From the NCBI GenBank assembly GCA_964509335.1, contig CAZDXB010000001.1, positions 62,001 to 126,000 on the forward strand: a stretch of 64,000 nt of DNA, written 5' to 3'. Position numbers and translations under genes: made by a program. Below are positions 8,567 through 17,186 of this stretch, piece by piece. The notes below the pieces were generated by a model. That model ran no database searches. It was not told where the DNA came from and saw only the letters and a list, made by a program, of their open reading frames with translations. The DNA comes from CAZDXB01 sp964509335 (GTDB lineage: Bacteria > Bacteroidota > Ignavibacteria > Kapaibacteriales > UBA2268). The first letter of the stretch is position 1. Each line of letters opens with the position of its first letter.

Positions 8567-9421
8567 ATGTTTGTAATAATAGGAGCGGTTATCGTTTTTG
8601 CGTGCTTAATCATCGGTTACACGATGCATCACGGCAATTTGATGACTTTGCTTCAGATTAACGAGTTCATTATTATAGGGGGAGCGGGGGTAGGCTCTTT
8701 AATAATTGGAAATTCCTTGCCGGCTTTGAAAAGGATTTTCGCAAAAATGAAGCAAACCTTAAAGGGACCTAACGTAAGCAAAGAGCAATACATTCAGTTA
8801 ATGCAATTGTTGTATGAGCTATTTCAATTTGCGAAGAAAGAGGGCTTAATAGCGTTGGAGCCTCACGTTGAAAATCCCGAATCCAGCGATATTCTTTCAA
8901 AGTATCCAACATTTTTGGAGCATCCCGAAGCGGTTGAGTTTTTCTCGGATACGATGAAAGTAATTCTTAGCGGCGGAGTTCCCGCTCACGATTTGGAGGA
9001 GCTAATGGAACTTGACTTGGAAGCGATTCATAAGGAGGATGAGCTTCCTCACGAAGCCATCACAAATTTAGCCGACGCGTTTCCCGGATTAGGTATTGTG
9101 GCGGCTGTTTTAGGGGTTATTATTTCGATGCAATCGATTAGCGAAGGTCCAGAAGTGGTAGGTCAAGCGGTAGCCGCCGCTTTAGTGGGAACTTTTTTAG
9201 GCGTTCTCTTATGTTACGGATTGGTCGGACCGATTGGGAAAAATATGGAGAATATATTTTATAAAGAGGGCGTTTATCTTCAATGCATTAAAGAAGCTAT
9301 CTTAGCTTTTGCTAAAGGAACGCCAGCATCAATAGCCGTTGAATACGCTAGAAGAGCGATTGACCCAGAAAACAGACCGTCATTTAGCGAAACCGAAGAG
9401 GCGATGAGAGCCACTAGATAA
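8567..9421 (+). CDS. motA: MotA, stator proton-channel subunit
   Basis: A 284-residue inner-membrane protein of the MotA/TolQ/ExbB family that clearly belongs to the flagellar MotA branch: four membrane segments (about 2-20, 33-50, 172-192, 200-222), a large cytoplasmic loop containing the charged FAKKEGLIALE motif (88-98), and the conserved Pro in FPGLGIVAAVLG (172-183). Length equals typical MotA. With MotB it forms the ion-driven stator that turns a rotor. No other flagellar gene is in this window, so the rotor it acts on cannot be named from here. It follows the TPR lipoprotein by 9 bases and precedes motB by 46. Confidence 0.9.
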   Translation: MFVIIGAVIVFACLIIGYTMHHGNLMTLLQINEFIIIGGAGVGSLIIGNSLPALKRIFAKMKQTLKGPNVSKEQYIQLMQLLYELFQFAKKEGLIALEPHVENPESSDILSKYPTFLEHPEAVEFFSDTMKVILSGGVPAHDLEELMELDLEAIHKEDELPHEAITNLADAFPGLGIVAAVLGVIISMQSISEGPEVVGQAVAAALVGTFLGVLLCYGLVGPIGKNMENIFYKEGVYLQCIKEAILAFAKGTPASIAVEYARRAIDPENRPSFSETEEAMRATR

Positions 9422-9427
9422 TTTTTC

Positions 9428-9456
9428 TTGACTTTACGTTTCAATTTTTTTATAAT
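9428..9456 (+). promoter_or_regulatory. Sigma70-like promoter motif between motA and motB
   Basis: TTGACT at 9428-9433, a 17-base spacer, and TATAAT at 9451-9456 match the classical sigma70 consensus almost perfectly, 11 bases before the motB ATG. The primary sigma factor of this group usually uses TTTG/TAnnTTTG, so activity is uncertain; AT-rich intergenic sequence could give the match by chance. Confidence 0.3.
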
Positions 9457-9467
9457 TAATTTAAATT

Positions 9468-10457
9468 ATGGCAGACGAAGAAAATAGACAGCAAGAAGGC
9501 AAAGAAGAGCCGATTATAATAAAAAAGAAAAAAGGCGGCGGCGGCGGCGGACACCACGGCGGTTCTTGGAAGGTGGCTTACGCCGATTTCGTTACGGCTA
9601 TGATGGCGCTCTTTATCGTTTTGTGGATATTGGGTCAAAGCGAAGAAATCAAGGAATCAGTCGAACATTATTTTTCTCACACTGAAGAATACAGCATTTT
9701 TACCGGAAAACGCGGCAATATTTTGGTTGATTTAGGGCTAAAGCCTTCCCAACTAGGAGAAGGAAAAGGAATTCAAAAAGGAAAGGGTTGGGGCGAAGAC
9801 AAAGCTGAAGTTGCCGGCAAAGACGATGAAAAACACGAGTTCACTTTTTGGGTCGATTGGGGCGATTCAACTCGCAACAAGTCGAAATTCCAAGCTATGA
9901 AGGATAGCGCTCGCGCCGCGAAAAGAGTAGAACGAGCCGCTTCAAAATTGAAAGAAGAATTTAAAGAAATGCTTGCCGAAAGACCTGAGCTGAAAGAAAT
10001 CATTAGCTCTTTGCGGATTGAAATTACTAAGGAAGGAATGAGGATTGAGCTTATTGAAACCAAAGGGTCCGTCTTTTTCAAAATCGGCAGCGCGGAAATA
10101 ACTAAAGACGCTAAAGATATTTTGAAGAAACTTTCTAAAGAAATCGGCAAACTTCCTAATCCCGTTGAAATAGAAGGCCATACAGACAGCAGAAAGTATA
10201 GTCCCAATTCTTCTTATACAAATTGGGAACTGTCGGCTGACAGGGCGAACGCGACCAGAAAGGCTATGGAGAAATACGGTTTGTGGGAAGGTCAAGTTAT
10301 TAAGATAACAGGCTACGCCGACAGAAAATTAAGAAAACCGGAAAATCCGTTCGATATTACGAATAGAAGAATAAGCATTTTAGTCAGGAATTTAAAAAGC
10401 AAAGCTTTTCTTAGCTCGCAAGAAGACAAAGTTAAAGCTGTTGAAACGTCACAATAA
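9468..10457 (+). CDS. motB: MotB, stator subunit with OmpA-like peptidoglycan-binding domain
   Basis: A 329-residue protein with a short cytoplasmic tail containing a lysine run and six consecutive glycines (23-28, encoded by a GGC triplet tract), one membrane helix (about 38-56) holding the ion-binding Asp40 in the context VAYADFVTAMMALF, a periplasmic linker, and an OmpA-like domain (about 195-310) with the GHTD motif (237-240) and the NWELSADRA segment. The linker (about 100-190) is long and charged, with a helix-rich stretch near 145-180. It pairs with MotA to couple ion flow to torque, anchoring to peptidoglycan. It is followed after 11 bases by the response-regulator gene. Confidence 0.92.
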   Translation: MADEENRQQEGKEEPIIIKKKKGGGGGGHHGGSWKVAYADFVTAMMALFIVLWILGQSEEIKESVEHYFSHTEEYSIFTGKRGNILVDLGLKPSQLGEGKGIQKGKGWGEDKAEVAGKDDEKHEFTFWVDWGDSTRNKSKFQAMKDSARAAKRVERAASKLKEEFKEMLAERPELKEIISSLRIEITKEGMRIELIETKGSVFFKIGSAEITKDAKDILKKLSKEIGKLPNPVEIEGHTDSRKYSPNSSYTNWELSADRANATRKAMEKYGLWEGQVIKITGYADRKLRKPENPFDITNRRISILVRNLKSKAFLSSQEDKVKAVETSQ

Positions 10458-10468
10458 GAGGAATCCCA

Positions 10469-11671
10469 ATGGACGAAAATATAATGATATTGATAGTGGA
10501 CGACGATTACGAAACATTAGACACACTATCAATGATTTTCGCGAATAAATTTTCAAATTACGAGGTTAATACCGCTCGAGACGGGGAGGAGGCTTTAAAT
10601 TCCGTTAAACCAGACAAACCTACTATTGTCCTTTCGGATATTTTTATGCCTAAAATGGACGGCTACGAGTTATGCAGAAGATTTAAAGTCAGAAAGGATT
10701 TGTCGGAATTATACGTGATTTTGTTTACTGGAGGAGACGAGGGCGAACAGCAAGTTGACGCCTTGGATAGCGGAGCGGACGATTTTATCAGAAAGCCGTT
10801 TTCTTCCGAGGTTTTAGTAGCTCGGATTAGAGCGGCTATAAGAATAATAAAATCTCAAATAAAAAGCCATAAAGAAAATTTAAGATTGAAAGAAATGGCA
10901 GAGCGCTTGGAAAGCGATTTAGATAATATGAAAAAGCTCGCCGCCCGTTTTATGCATTCTCGCTTGCCTTTCGCCGCTCCAATGATTGAAAAGGTAGCCG
11001 ACGCTTCCGTAGAAATGGCTAAGAATTTTAACGAAATTAACGAGAAGAAATTAAAGGATATTGAGTTTGCGGCATCGCTTTGTTACGCCGGTAGGATGTT
11101 CCTTCCGGACGATTTGCTCAAAATTCCCGTTATGAGTTCCGGCATCGTAGTAAACGAGATAATGAAAACCGTTCCCGTTTCCGCTAAAGATATTTTGTCG
11201 TCGGTGGATAGGCTTCAAAACGCCGCGATAATACTTTATCATTTGTATGAAAATTACGACGGAACGGGCTGTCCCGACCAATTACAAGCTTGGCAAATCC
11301 CAATCGGCTCTAGGATAATTCGCTCGGCTTTGGATTTCTTTGAATTTATATACATACAAGGAATGAGTCAGAAAGAAGCGTTTGAGAGGATAGCCAACGA
11401 AAGAAAGCGCTTATACGACCATAGAGCCGTAGCGTATTTAGAACAATATATTGCCGCTAAACCAATTGACAAAGGCGAATTGCAAGAGCGGCTGGTAAAG
11501 GTTTACGAGTTAGAAGTTGGGATGACTCTCGCCAGGGATATTACGACTCGTTCAGGGTTTAAGCTAGTTGGAGACGGAAAAGAAATAACTGAAAGCGTTT
11601 TGAAGAAAATCATTTCTCACAATTCAGTGGACCCTATTTTAGGGGATATAGTCGTAAAAATTCAAAGATAA
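10469..11671 (+). CDS. Response regulator with degenerate HD-GYP-like output domain
   Basis: A 400-residue protein. The N-terminal receiver (about 1-125) is intact: acidic pocket Asp11/Asp12, phospho-acceptor Asp57 (LSDIFMPKMDG), Thr87 and Lys109 (RKPF). A coiled-coil-like helix (about 130-165) joins it to a C-terminal region (about 195-335) that aligns in pattern with HD-GYP c-di-GMP phosphodiesterases but has lost the catalytic residues: the HDIGK position reads CYAGR (205-209), the HH doublet before E261 is LY, and GYP is GCP (267-269, in NYDGTGCPDQL). It is therefore probably a signalling or c-di-GMP-binding module rather than an enzyme. Being downstream of motAB suggests control of the stator. 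An AGAGGA ribosome site precedes the ATG. Confidence 0.82.
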   Translation: MDENIMILIVDDDYETLDTLSMIFANKFSNYEVNTARDGEEALNSVKPDKPTIVLSDIFMPKMDGYELCRRFKVRKDLSELYVILFTGGDEGEQQVDALDSGADDFIRKPFSSEVLVARIRAAIRIIKSQIKSHKENLRLKEMAERLESDLDNMKKLAARFMHSRLPFAAPMIEKVADASVEMAKNFNEINEKKLKDIEFAASLCYAGRMFLPDDLLKIPVMSSGIVVNEIMKTVPVSAKDILSSVDRLQNAAIILYHLYENYDGTGCPDQLQAWQIPIGSRIIRSALDFFEFIYIQGMSQKEAFERIANERKRLYDHRAVAYLEQYIAAKPIDKGELQERLVKVYELEVGMTLARDITTRSGFKLVGDGKEITESVLKKIISHNSVDPILGDIVVKIQR

Positions 11672-11844
11672 GATTTAGTTAAATGTTTTGCGCTTAAATC
11701 CTTTATAGTCTTTTAAAAAAAACTCCGCAAATAATTTGAAAATAAGCTATTAGTAGAAAGCGAGGCTAATATCATACGCCCCCCTTCGTAAGTTTCTTTG
11801 GAAGGAGGGAAAGGAGTAGAAAATGAAGAAGAAAAAGTTTGCAG

Positions 11845-11918
11845 TGGGCCCGGAGGGACTTGAACCCCCGACCTGCGGATTATGAGTCCGATGCTCTAAC
11901 CAACTGAGCTACAGGCCC
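11845..11918 (-). tRNA. tRNA with CAT anticodon, probably tRNA-Ile2 (lysidine type)
   Basis: A complete 74-nt cloverleaf on the minus strand: acceptor GGGCCTG paired with CGGGCCC, D-arm with GTTGGTTA, anticodon loop CTCATAA (anticodon at 11882-11884), T-arm GGGGGTTCAAGTCC, discriminator A. No CCA is encoded. The C4-G69 and C5-G68 acceptor pairs match determinants used by TilS to modify tRNA-Ile2, while a second CAT tRNA at 27603-27676 lacks them; so this one is more likely Ile2 and the other elongator Met. The anticodon stem is not of initiator type. Confidence 0.93.
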
Positions 11919-11978
11919 AAAAAATTGTCTTTCAGAGCTTACAAATATAAGGTATTTCTATTTTTTTCCCAAATACTT

Positions 11979-12797
11979 TTAGTAATTAAATAAGCCTAAA
12001 AACACGCCGAATTGTAGATAGAAACCGCTTGCGCTTAATCCGTCGGGAACTTTTTTAACTTCCGTTAACTCGTTGCGTGTCCATTCTTTATTGAAATAAA
12101 TGTCGCCCATATTAACAAGTTTATAGCCGACGCTAGCTCTGAATAGCGATACTAAATTCGGCGAGTATTCTAAGTTTAAAGCCGGAGACGCGAACCAAAA
12201 CGACGATTCGATTTTATTATAAAAGGAAATAGAGTCGGAACCGTTTGAAAAATCGTTCCAACTGGAGTTTTTTGCGGCTTGAAAATATTTTACGTCCATT
12301 CCGCCTCTGCCAATCGTTAAGGACGGTAGAATAGCAAATTTGAAGTTGTCAAAAGGAATAAAAGCGTAATCAAATGCGAAGCCAGTCGAATGTGTACGAA
12401 CTTCGAAGTCTCTTTCCACTTTAATTCCAGCGATTTCCCCACTAATTGGCGCTTCGTCGATTGTTTTAGAGCCGCTTAAGCCTATGACGCCGAATCTAAG
12501 TTTAGGGATGACTCCCACCGTTATCAATCCCTCCGCGCCAAATTGATATAGGAACCCGTCAAATTGCTTATTGAAGCCCATATCGCTTAACGGCAAATCG
12601 TTAAGCGGGTCGTAGTTGAACTTTAGCATATTGAGGATAGGTCCGCCACCTATAATGAAATACGTTTTAGATTTTTCCTGGAAATTGGGCGATTCTTCGA
12701 ACCCCGAGCCTTCGAAAGCGTCTTCTTGAGCGATTGAATTGCAAGTAATAAATGCGGTTAGCAGAAAAGCGAGCGATATTAATTTTAGTAGTTTCAT
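11979..12797 (-). CDS. Outer-membrane beta-barrel protein, hypothetical
   Basis: A 272-residue protein when started at the ATG at 12797, which gives a normal signal peptide (MKLLKLISLAFLLTAFI, then TCNSIAQ) and has a GGAGA ribosome site; an in-frame start 60 bases upstream would put odd residues before it. The mature part is made of alternating strands and ends in an aromatic-rich strand (FYLQFGVFLGLFNY), as in small outer-membrane barrels. Several strands resemble PorT/OmpA-like barrels of Bacteroidota, but no specific family is recognised. Divergent from thrS. Function unknown. Confidence 0.7.
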   Translation of the reverse strand: MKLLKLISLAFLLTAFITCNSIAQEDAFEGSGFEESPNFQEKSKTYFIIGGGPILNMLKFNYDPLNDLPLSDMGFNKQFDGFLYQFGAEGLITVGVIPKLRFGVIGLSGSKTIDEAPISGEIAGIKVERDFEVRTHSTGFAFDYAFIPFDNFKFAILPSLTIGRGGMDVKYFQAAKNSSWNDFSNGSDSISFYNKIESSFWFASPALNLEYSPNLVSLFRASVGYKLVNMGDIYFNKEWTRNELTEVKKVPDGLSASGFYLQFGVFLGLFNY

Positions 12798-12905
12798 TAG
12801 TTCTCCGCTAAAAATTATCATTTTACAAAGATATAATATAATAACAAATTCCGTCAATATCGAAAAGTCTTTTACGTTTTATCAGGATAATTCGTAAATA
12901 ATATT

Positions 12906-12913
12906 TAGATTTG
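12906..12913 (+). promoter_or_regulatory. Putative -7 element of thrS
   Basis: TAGATTTG fits the Bacteroidota TAnnTTTG element 34 bases before the thrS ATG, but no TTG lies at the expected distance upstream, so it is a weak call. Confidence 0.35.
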
Positions 12914-12946
12914 ACTTTTGTTTTAATGATATAAAGAGGAAAATAA

Positions 12947-14866
12947 ATGAAGATAACATTTCCGGACGGAAACGTAAAGGAATATCCCAAGGGGACGACA
13001 GGATACGAAATAGCGGAATCTATTTCAAAAGGATTAGTCAGAGAGGCTTTAGGGGTATTCGTCAACGGTAGAAAATATGATTTATCGACTCCTATACACG
13101 AAGACGGGGAAATAAAAATCGTAACATTTAAAGACCCCGAGGGAAAAGAGATATATTGGCATTCTTCCGCGCATTTAATGGCTGAAGCTATTCAGAAGTT
13201 GTATCCCGGAGTAAAATTCGGAGTTGGACCCGCTATTGAGAACGGTTTTTATTACGACGTTGATTTGCCGGAGGGTCAAACTATAACAAACGAAGATTTG
13301 CCAAAAATTGAAGAAAAGATGCGGGAACTTTCTAAAGAGAAATCCGGTTATAAAAGAATGGAGCTTTCTTGGCAGGAAGCTGTAGAACATTACAAGGAAG
13401 TGGGCGACGAGTATAAGTTGGAACTTCTCGAGGATTTGAAAGGCGAGCAAATAAGTTTTTATAAGCAAGGCGATTTTATAGACTTATGCAGAGGAACGCA
13501 CGTTCCCGATACCGGAGCTATTAAGCGTTTCAAGCTGTTGAGCGTTGCGGGAGCTTACTGGAGAGGCGACTATAGAAACAAGATGATGACGAGAATTTAC
13601 GGCGTTTCTTTTCCTAAGAAAAAAGATTTGGAAAAGCATCTGGAAATGCTGGAGGAAGCAAAAAAACGCGATCACAGAAAGCTAGGCAAGGAATTGGAGT
13701 TGTTTTCAATAACTCCTGAAGCTGGAATAGGTTTGCCGTTGTGGCTTCCCAAAGGAACTATTATTAGGAGAAAAATCGAGGACTTTTTAAGAAAAGAACA
13801 CGTTGAACGCGGTTATGTCGAAGTAACTACGCCGCACATAGGCAATTTGGATTTGTTCAAAACTTCAGGGCATTATCCGTATTATAAAGATTCCCAATTT
13901 CCTCCATTAAAAATTGAGGACGACGAATTCTTGATGAAGCCGATGAATTGCCCGCATCATCACCAAATATATTTGAACAAACCGAGAAGTTACAGGGACT
14001 TGCCGCTTAGGATATTTGAATTTGGCACGGTTTACAGATACGAGCAATCCGGCGAGCTTAACGGATTAGTTCGAGCCCGCGGTTTCACCCAAGACGACGC
14101 TCATATATACTGCACAGTCGAGCAACTCAAGGACGAAGTAAAAGGCGTTGTGCGTTTCATTCAAAGGTTGTTCGAGGTGTTTAACTTGGAATACAACGCC
14201 GAGCTATCGTTCAGAGACGAAGACGAGTCGAAGTACGGCGGCGAGATGGAGCTATGGGACAGAGCGCAAAAAGAGATAAAAGAAGCGTCAGACGAAATGG
14301 ATTTGGATTATAAGATTGAGGAAGGCGAAGCGGCGTTTTACGGTCCGAAAATCGACTTTATTATTAAAGACGCGTTGGGGAGAAAATGGCAGCTCGGAAC
14401 GGTGCAAGTTGATTACGTAATGCCCGAACGGTTTAATTTAGAATATATAGGCGCCGACAACGAACCGCATAGACCTGTTATTATCCACAGGGCGCCCTTA
14501 GGTTCTTTCGAAAGATTCATTTCTATATTGATTGAGCATTACGCCGGCAACTTTCCGTTTTGGCTTTCGCCCGTTCAAGTCAGCGTTATGCCGATAGGCG
14601 GAGCGCATCAAGATTACGCTAAGGAAATAGCCGACAAATTAGAGTCTGAAGGCTTTAGAGTCAATTTGGATTTACGCAACGAAAAAGTTAACAAAAAAAT
14701 TGCCGAGTCCGAAACTCAAAAAATCCCTTACGCCTTGATTGTCGGCAACAGAGAAATGGAGAACAAAACAGTTTCGGTAAGAAAACACGGCGAAGGCGAC
14801 CAAGGAGAGAAAAATCTCGACGATATGATTGAATTGTTTAAATCGTTAGATATCCCGGGCGAATAG
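12947..14866 (+). CDS. thrS: Threonine-tRNA ligase
   Basis: A 639-residue class II aminoacyl-tRNA synthetase, full length for bacterial ThrS. Order: TGS domain (1-60), editing domain with HSSAHLMAEAIQ (about 73-84), the second additional domain with DLCRGTH, catalytic core from about 240 with the zinc-binding cysteine in KPMNCPHHHQIY and motif 2 RIFEFGTVYRYE, motif 3 near HRAPLGSFERF, and the C-terminal anticodon-binding domain (about 540-639). It charges tRNA-Thr and deacylates Ser-tRNA-Thr. It has its own short leader after a divergent gene, and converges with the GT10 gene 8 bases past its stop. No T-box or other leader structure was seen. Confidence 0.97.
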   Translation: MKITFPDGNVKEYPKGTTGYEIAESISKGLVREALGVFVNGRKYDLSTPIHEDGEIKIVTFKDPEGKEIYWHSSAHLMAEAIQKLYPGVKFGVGPAIENGFYYDVDLPEGQTITNEDLPKIEEKMRELSKEKSGYKRMELSWQEAVEHYKEVGDEYKLELLEDLKGEQISFYKQGDFIDLCRGTHVPDTGAIKRFKLLSVAGAYWRGDYRNKMMTRIYGVSFPKKKDLEKHLEMLEEAKKRDHRKLGKELELFSITPEAGIGLPLWLPKGTIIRRKIEDFLRKEHVERGYVEVTTPHIGNLDLFKTSGHYPYYKDSQFPPLKIEDDEFLMKPMNCPHHHQIYLNKPRSYRDLPLRIFEFGTVYRYEQSGELNGLVRARGFTQDDAHIYCTVEQLKDEVKGVVRFIQRLFEVFNLEYNAELSFRDEDESKYGGEMELWDRAQKEIKEASDEMDLDYKIEEGEAAFYGPKIDFIIKDALGRKWQLGTVQVDYVMPERFNLEYIGADNEPHRPVIIHRAPLGSFERFISILIEHYAGNFPFWLSPVQVSVMPIGGAHQDYAKEIADKLESEGFRVNLDLRNEKVNKKIAESETQKIPYALIVGNREMENKTVSVRKHGEGDQGEKNLDDMIELFKSLDIPGE

Positions 14867-14874
14867 TAGGAAAA

Positions 14875-15900
14875 CTACCATTCTTGCTTGTGTTTGATTT
14901 TGTGAAGTTTTAGCTTTATTTTATTGAAATTAAAACGACTTGCTCGTCGAGAAAATCTGCTCATTTTATATTTCGCTTCGATTTTGGCTTTAGAAATATT
15001 TCTTATTATGGGATTGTCGGAGAATATCGGCGATTTATAAGCTGTCGGCTCTATATCGTTGGAAAGTATATAGTCTAATTGATTGAGTATGTTTTCTTTT
15101 TTAACGAATTCGTTTGGTTCGTTATTATAAAAATAAGGCTGTCTTAGATAGTCTAAATATAAATCGTCGTTTCGGTCTATTTCAATAATTCTTTCGATTA
15201 ACGCTTCATCGGAGCCGTAATCGTAATAGTTCAAAAAGCTCTTTGGATTAAAGTCCAAATCTACTTTTGGATTGCCCCAATAAATTGGCAAACTATCGAC
15301 TTTCATAGCCTCGAAAATCTTTTCCGACGTATAATAGTTCCGTTCTTCGTTTTCGAACGCTATCGTAAATTTATAAGGTTTAAGAAATTCCCATTTATCT
15401 TCTACTGTCATTCCGATATTTCGCCCGATATTGTTCATATACCTGCCCGCAGAATCTACTTTTTTGTATTTGTTCAGCTTTTTGAAAAAGTCGTTTCTCT
15501 TTTTGCAGTTTGGATTTGAATATACAAAATTGCAGAACTTAGTTTTAGTTTTGAGAATATCTTCCGGCGACGGTCTGTCGGTCAGTTCTTCCATATCGCC
15601 GTATTGATAATATTGAGGGAGGCGATAGAGCCGGGGATTGTTTCGCGGCATATCGAAACAAAAAGCGTAATCGCAAACGTTGAAATCCGGACGGATGTTC
15701 TCGCCGGTGAAAAATATTCTCACGCATTTGAAATAATTAAACTTAGTTCCAAAAACCGAAAAGAAAAGATAATCGGGATTATCGGGCGTTATTTCGACGT
15801 CGTAGCGTTCCTTTAACAAATTGTAGAATATATTGTTTTTCGGCTCGAAGTTGGGCCAAAAGTCCGTAAAGTATATCTTTATTTGTTTCTTTCCGTTCAT
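14875..15900 (-). CDS. Glycosyltransferase family 10 (alpha-1,3/4-fucosyltransferase-like)
   Basis: A 341-residue enzyme. The C-terminal half carries the GT10 acceptor/donor motif: KFTIAFENEERNYYTSEKIF (about residues 175-195) followed by a PIYWG element, corresponding to the FENS-DYVTEKI and VPIYWG motifs of bacterial FucT proteins that move fucose from GDP-fucose to GlcNAc-containing glycans. The extreme C-terminus (about 305-341) is strongly basic and amphipathic, like the membrane-associating tail of Helicobacter FucT; canonical heptad repeats are not seen. There is no GDP-fucose biosynthesis gene nearby, and it sits alone between thrS and a secreted protein. Probable role: decorating surface polysaccharide. 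Confidence 0.85.
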   Translation of the reverse strand: MNGKKQIKIYFTDFWPNFEPKNNIFYNLLKERYDVEITPDNPDYLFFSVFGTKFNYFKCVRIFFTGENIRPDFNVCDYAFCFDMPRNNPRLYRLPQYYQYGDMEELTDRPSPEDILKTKTKFCNFVYSNPNCKKRNDFFKKLNKYKKVDSAGRYMNNIGRNIGMTVEDKWEFLKPYKFTIAFENEERNYYTSEKIFEAMKVDSLPIYWGNPKVDLDFNPKSFLNYYDYGSDEALIERIIEIDRNDDLYLDYLRQPYFYNNEPNEFVKKENILNQLDYILSNDIEPTAYKSPIFSDNPIIRNISKAKIEAKYKMSRFSRRASRFNFNKIKLKLHKIKHKQEW

Positions 15901-16090
15901 TTCAATTCATTCCCGTTTTTTGTAACCGCGAAATATCTCTTGAGTTTTCTATATCTTAAACGCTACGTTAAACAAACGCCTACAAAAATAATCAGTAATC
16001 TTCATAAAAAAAATTGTCTTGGCTTTCAAGTTTCTATAGAAATAGTCGATAAAAAAAGTAGAAATTTTATATAAAAAACGCGAAATTATT

Positions 16091-17026
16091 ATGAAAAGCG
16101 TTGTAGTTTCAATTTGTTTTTTAGCGTTTTGCTCAGTGTCGGCGTTTAGTCAAGCGTCAATGATTAACCTTCGCGGAGGCGTGAATACCGAGCGAGACGA
16201 GTTCCTGCCGCGCGTATATAAAAACGATTTGTTTTTCCGTAGAGCTTTACCCGGATTCAACGAGGGATACGAGGTATATTCCACAAAATTTACAGAGTTA
16301 GAAAAAGAGTCAACAAATCCTAAGTTATTAAAAACTGAAAAGAAAGTCAACGGCGATATTAATTTATCAGATTTCTTATCCTATAATGATTTGCCGGAAT
16401 ATAGTTATAAGTACGTGTACTCCGGAAAGGGTTTTATTAATAAGCCCAAGGACGTTCATAAGGCTATTAATTCGGAATATAACGAGTTGCATCCGGCTGT
16501 TTCGCCGGACGGAGCTTTCATAGTTTTCGCTTCGGACAGACCGGGAGGCATTGATAACGCCGAAGGCGGAGCGAATACCGATTTGTATATTATTTTTAGA
16601 AGGGAAGACGGCTCTTGGACTCAAGCGCAAAATCTCGGCGCGCCGATTAACACTAAGTTCAACGAAATAGCGCCGTTTATCGGCGAAGAAGGCGACCTTT
16701 ATTATTCGTCCGCCGGTTTCTCTAAAGCGTCCACGTCCAGCGCTGAAAATTTAAATTACGATATTATTAGGGCAAAGGTCGCTAATTCATCGGGCGAGTG
16801 GTCGTCTCCGAAGCCGTTGGCGTCGCCGATTAATACGAAGTTCAACGAGATTGGATACGTAAAAATAAACGGGACGGTCATAGTTTCGTCTAACAGGCGC
16901 CCGGGAAGAACTAAGAAGTCGTTCGGAGGCTATGATTTGTGGGGCGGCGTTGGATATTCTTTCGGCGATTTAGGAAAAGCGGAAAGGGATTTTGATATTT
17001 CTAAATCGGCTTCGATTACTAAATGA
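16091..17026 (+). CDS. Secreted PD40/WD40-like beta-propeller protein
   Basis: A 311-residue protein with a signal peptide (about 1-21, ending SAFSQ). It contains PD40-type propeller blades: LHPAVSPDGAFIVFASDRPG (about 137-156), a NEIAPFIGEEGDLYYSSAG blade and a NEIGYVKINGTVIVSSNRRPG blade, with the YDLW motif near the end. In Bacteroidota such blades are usually the middle of longer proteins ending in an OmpA domain; here only three blades remain and there is no OmpA domain, so it may be a short or truncated relative. No ribosome site is evident before the ATG. Function unknown, probably periplasmic or surface associated. Confidence 0.75.
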   Translation: MKSVVVSICFLAFCSVSAFSQASMINLRGGVNTERDEFLPRVYKNDLFFRRALPGFNEGYEVYSTKFTELEKESTNPKLLKTEKKVNGDINLSDFLSYNDLPEYSYKYVYSGKGFINKPKDVHKAINSEYNELHPAVSPDGAFIVFASDRPGGIDNAEGGANTDLYIIFRREDGSWTQAQNLGAPINTKFNEIAPFIGEEGDLYYSSAGFSKASTSSAENLNYDIIRAKVANSSGEWSSPKPLASPINTKFNEIGYVKINGTVIVSSNRRPGRTKKSFGGYDLWGGVGYSFGDLGKAERDFDISKSASITK

Positions 17027-17186
17027 TAATTTTTAAAATTTTATATTTTTATGGAATTTTAAGCGTAAAATTTTGGAGTTTTGTTGAAATAATTAAGAAA
17101 TAATTGATATTTTTATAGTGTTTTCATAGGCAATTTAAAAAACAGTAAATCAAGAAATGAATTAAATATAGGATGCAGGAGGATTT

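Noticed and set aside
9534..9552. GGC triplet run in motB as a phase-variable tract
   Set aside because: Unit of three bases would only alter glycine number, not frame; no sign of switching.
9773..10207. Long open frame antisense to motB
   Set aside because: It is the complement of a conserved gene with Ser/Leu/Phe-rich composition, as expected from a reverse frame of a Lys/Glu-rich protein.
11780..11815. Possible hairpin CCCCCTTC...GGAAGGAGGG near the tRNA gene
   Set aside because: Pairing is imperfect with a long loop and no T tract; not convincing as terminator.
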